Assembly: GCF_000515395.1 (NCBI RefSeq)
Contig: NZ_KI911782.1
Location: 3,966,606 to 4,030,605 of the forward strand
Reading direction: 5' to 3'
Origin: Jiangella gansuensis DSM 44835
GTDB lineage: Bacteria; Actinomycetota; Actinomycetes; Jiangellales; Jiangellaceae
Length of the DNA stretch: 64,000 nucleotides
Shown in pieces: positions 62,265 to 64,000 of this stretch (positions are counted from its first letter, which is position 1; each line of letters begins with the position of its first letter). The position numbers were made by a program, and so were the translations under genes. A model generated the notes under the pieces. That model was not told where the DNA came from. It searched no databases and saw only the letters and a program-made list of their open reading frames with translations.

Positions 62265-64000
62265 TCAGATGATCCAGGCGTGCCAGTTCTCCGGCGCGGT
62301 GACGGCTCCGCTGTCGCGCAGGCGTTCGAGGGCGGGGCCGATCTCGCGGACCAGGCCCCAGTGCTCCCGGAGGGTAGCCGGGACCAGGTAGGCGGGTGCG
62401 CCGGCGGCGGTGGCGCGCATCAGGTCGACGCCGCGAGCGGTCAGCTCGCCGGCGGCGTCCGGACCGTCGCCGGGGTCGCGGGCGGCGGCGAGCAGGTCGA
62501 GCAGCAGGCCCAGCGAGCCGGCCAGCCGGAGCAGTTGGTGCGACCAGGTGCCGGCGGGGTCGCCCCAGTACCGGACCGGGCGCCCGGCCGGCATGCTCGC
62601 GACGGCGTCGAGCACGGTGGCGCGGGACTGCCGGAGGACGTCGGCCAGCGGCGGCTGGGTGAGCGCCGCGGCCCGCACGATGTCGTCGGGGTACGTGGTG
62701 ACGCCGGCCGCGGAGGTGGCGAAGTAGGGCAGGACGTGCTGGAGCAGGTACATCATCAGCGGGTAGCTGGCGGTGACGGTGCCGGCCAGGGAGAGCGCGT
62801 GGGCGGCGGCGTCGGGGTCGGCGGGGGACAGCAGCCGGGCCCACCGGGTGCGGAACCCGGTGGCGCCGCCGGAGCCCTCCAGGTTCCAGGCGAGGTCGGC
62901 CAGGCACGCGACGTTCGCGTGGTCGGCCGGGCTGGGCATCGTGTAGGCCAGAACGCCCTCGGCACCGGCCTGGCGGCCCCGGCGCAGCATCGTCTCGATG
63001 TTGGGGCCGAAGTCCTGACTGAACAGCGTCGCGAACAGCCCGGTGGTGGGTGCCACCCAGGTCGTCGCGGTCCTCGCATCGGGCACCGGTACGGGGTCGT
63101 TGTACTTCCACCACGTGATGACCGGTTGACGGAACCCCGCGGCCGCCGCCCGGTCGAGGTAGGTGTCGAGGACGCCCTCGCGGACCAGGGTGTCGTGCCA
63201 GTGCACCATGCCGATGTCGTGCTCGGCGAGCAACCCGCCAATGGCCATCAGGTACTCGATCAGCTGCTCGCCCGGTGAGAGGTCGCGGCAGCCGTCGCAG
63301 CGGCAGTATGGGCTGACGGTGCGCAGCCGGTCGTCCGGGTCGATGTTGCGGATCGGGTAGTACTCGTCGGCGGCGACGTGCAGCCGCCGGACCCCGGCCG
63401 GCACCAGATGCTGGCGCACCAAATTCGCGACGACGGCGAGCAGCGCCGCTCGGGCCGCGGGCCGGCTGACGCAGTAGCCGTACCCGGTGGGCGCGCCGTC
63501 GTCGTCCAGCGCGGACAGGTCGGGCACGAGCCGGGGCAGGAGCGTGGAGTGACCCGGCCCGCCGAAGTGCGGGATCACCTCGATGCCTTGCTCGGCGGCG
63601 TAGCGCACCACCTCGGCGAAGAGGTCGTCGGCGAAGAACGTGGGCAGGTAGACCTGGGTGACCTCGCGGCCGGTCCGGACGTCCCAGGTCACCATCCGCT
63701 GTGGCGTGCGCAGCTGCGGGAAGTCGTCGAGCGGTACGAACAGGTACTCGCTGCGGCTGGTGTCGTGGCGCAGGTCCCAGCAGCCGTAGACGGACACGCC
63801 GACGGTGTTGAGCTTGAGCTGGCCGGCGCGGTCGATGAACGTGCGCCAGTCGGTGGCGTCCATGCGGTCGCTGCCGGCGAACGACTCGGCGAACAGCCCG
63901 CGCCGGCGATACGTCGGATGGTCGGCGATGCGCACGTGCGGCAGCCCATCGCCGTCGCCGCCGTCCCACAGGTCGACTAGCGTGCGGACGGCGTGCAGCG
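62265..64000 (-). CDS. GH20-type beta-hexosaminidase-like protein, partial
   Basis: 578 codons are visible; the frame continues beyond the right edge, with LVDLWDGGDGDGLPHVRI upstream of the first internal GTG. TIM-barrel text: VIPHFGGPGHSTLLPRLVPD (family pattern IPxxxxPGHS), and LHVAADEYY with the Asp-Glu pair expected for substrate-assisted catalysis. A Cys cluster YCRCDGCRD follows. It would remove terminal N-acetylhexosamines. No signal peptide can be judged. Coupled location with RidA and D-aminoacylase hints at breakdown of amino-sugar or muropeptide-like material. Confidence 0.75.
   Translation of the reverse strand, partial: LHAVRTLVDLWDGGDGDGLPHVRIADHPTYRRRGLFAESFAGSDRMDATDWRTFIDRAGQLKLNTVGVSVYGCWDLRHDTSRSEYLFVPLDDFPQLRTPQRMVTWDVRTGREVTQVYLPTFFADDLFAEVVRYAAEQGIEVIPHFGGPGHSTLLPRLVPDLSALDDDGAPTGYGYCVSRPAARAALLAVVANLVRQHLVPAGVRRLHVAADEYYPIRNIDPDDRLRTVSPYCRCDGCRDLSPGEQLIEYLMAIGGLLAEHDIGMVHWHDTLVREGVLDTYLDRAAAAGFRQPVITWWKYNDPVPVPDARTATTWVAPTTGLFATLFSQDFGPNIETMLRRGRQAGAEGVLAYTMPSPADHANVACLADLAWNLEGSGGATGFRTRWARLLSPADPDAAAHALSLAGTVTASYPLMMYLLQHVLPYFATSAAGVTTYPDDIVRAAALTQPPLADVLRQSRATVLDAVASMPAGRPVRYWGDPAGTWSHQLLRLAGSLGLLLDLLAAARDPGDGPDAAGELTARGVDLMRATAAGAPAYLVPATLREHWGLVREIGPALERLRDSGAVTAPENWHAWII

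Overview
The window is high-GC DNA from an actinomycete. The signs are GTG starts, GGAGG-type ribosome sites, many four-base ATGA/GTGA gene overlaps, and a fatty-acid synthesis cluster in the order known from Streptomyces (FasR-type PucR regulator, fabD, fabH, acpP, fabF, then an accD-type carboxyltransferase, with the DUF3145 gene beyond it). A homodimeric aceE follows, with DUF3052 and peroxiredoxin genes divergent from it. I cannot name the genus. The metabolism looks like that of a soil or plant-associated saprophyte.

Layout. 1-2.1 kb: two oligopeptide-type ABC ATPases (one cut by the window edge) and an NTF2-like protein, then about 1.4 kb without a supportable gene. 3.5-14.1 kb: a catabolic or secondary-metabolic block with an NAD-epimerase, a KAS III-like enzyme, a PanE-like reductase, an SMP-30 lactonase and an IclR regulator. 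Divergent from the regulator is a tightly coupled aminotransferase / CoA-ligase / fused E1-alpha-beta operon. 14.1-19.0 kb: an unknown coiled-coil protein, a possible 44-residue peptide, a GNAT-like protein, a shortened FMN-barrel protein, an XRE regulator, an AlkZ-like protein and DUF3145. 19.0-20.0 kb: a repeat-rich intergenic segment holding a good small-RNA candidate and an inverted pair of about 90-bp palindromic elements. 20.0-26.7 kb: the fatty-acid cluster, in which FabD carries an unusual C-terminal biotinyl-like domain lacking the modifiable lysine. 26.8-33.0 kb: housekeeping genes (membrane protein, pirin, aceE, DUF3052, peroxiredoxin, zinc ribbon) and tRNA-Val(UAC).

33.0-37.3 kb is a scar zone. 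A GH95 fucosidase has lost its C-terminus at a junction with a truncated, oppositely oriented alpha/beta-hydrolase. Next to them are a twice-frameshifted WYL regulator, an intact YdeI-like gene and a tRNA-like fragment. 37.4-53.7 kb is the most interesting region: a glycan-use locus under a LacI repressor. It holds a sialidase remnant, two uncharacterised proteins, a complete dipeptide-type ABC importer, a Tat-exported beta-helix protein with a phage-tail-like end, a GH13 glucosidase, two different sulfatases and a NanA/DapA-type aldolase. The gene content suggests uptake and breakdown of a sulfated, possibly sialic-acid-like saccharide. 53.9-59.3 kb: two linked membrane proteins sharing a Cys/His motif, an ECF sigma factor with a membrane partner, and small stress or unknown proteins. 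59.3-64.0 kb: a D-aminoacylase, a second IclR, RidA, and a GH20-type glycosidase running off the right edge.

How the parts work together. The fab/aceE half is core acyl-lipid and pyruvate metabolism. The rest is accessory catabolism in which each enzyme set has its own local regulator (IclR, LacI, IclR). Functions are inferred from motifs read by eye; no database search was run.
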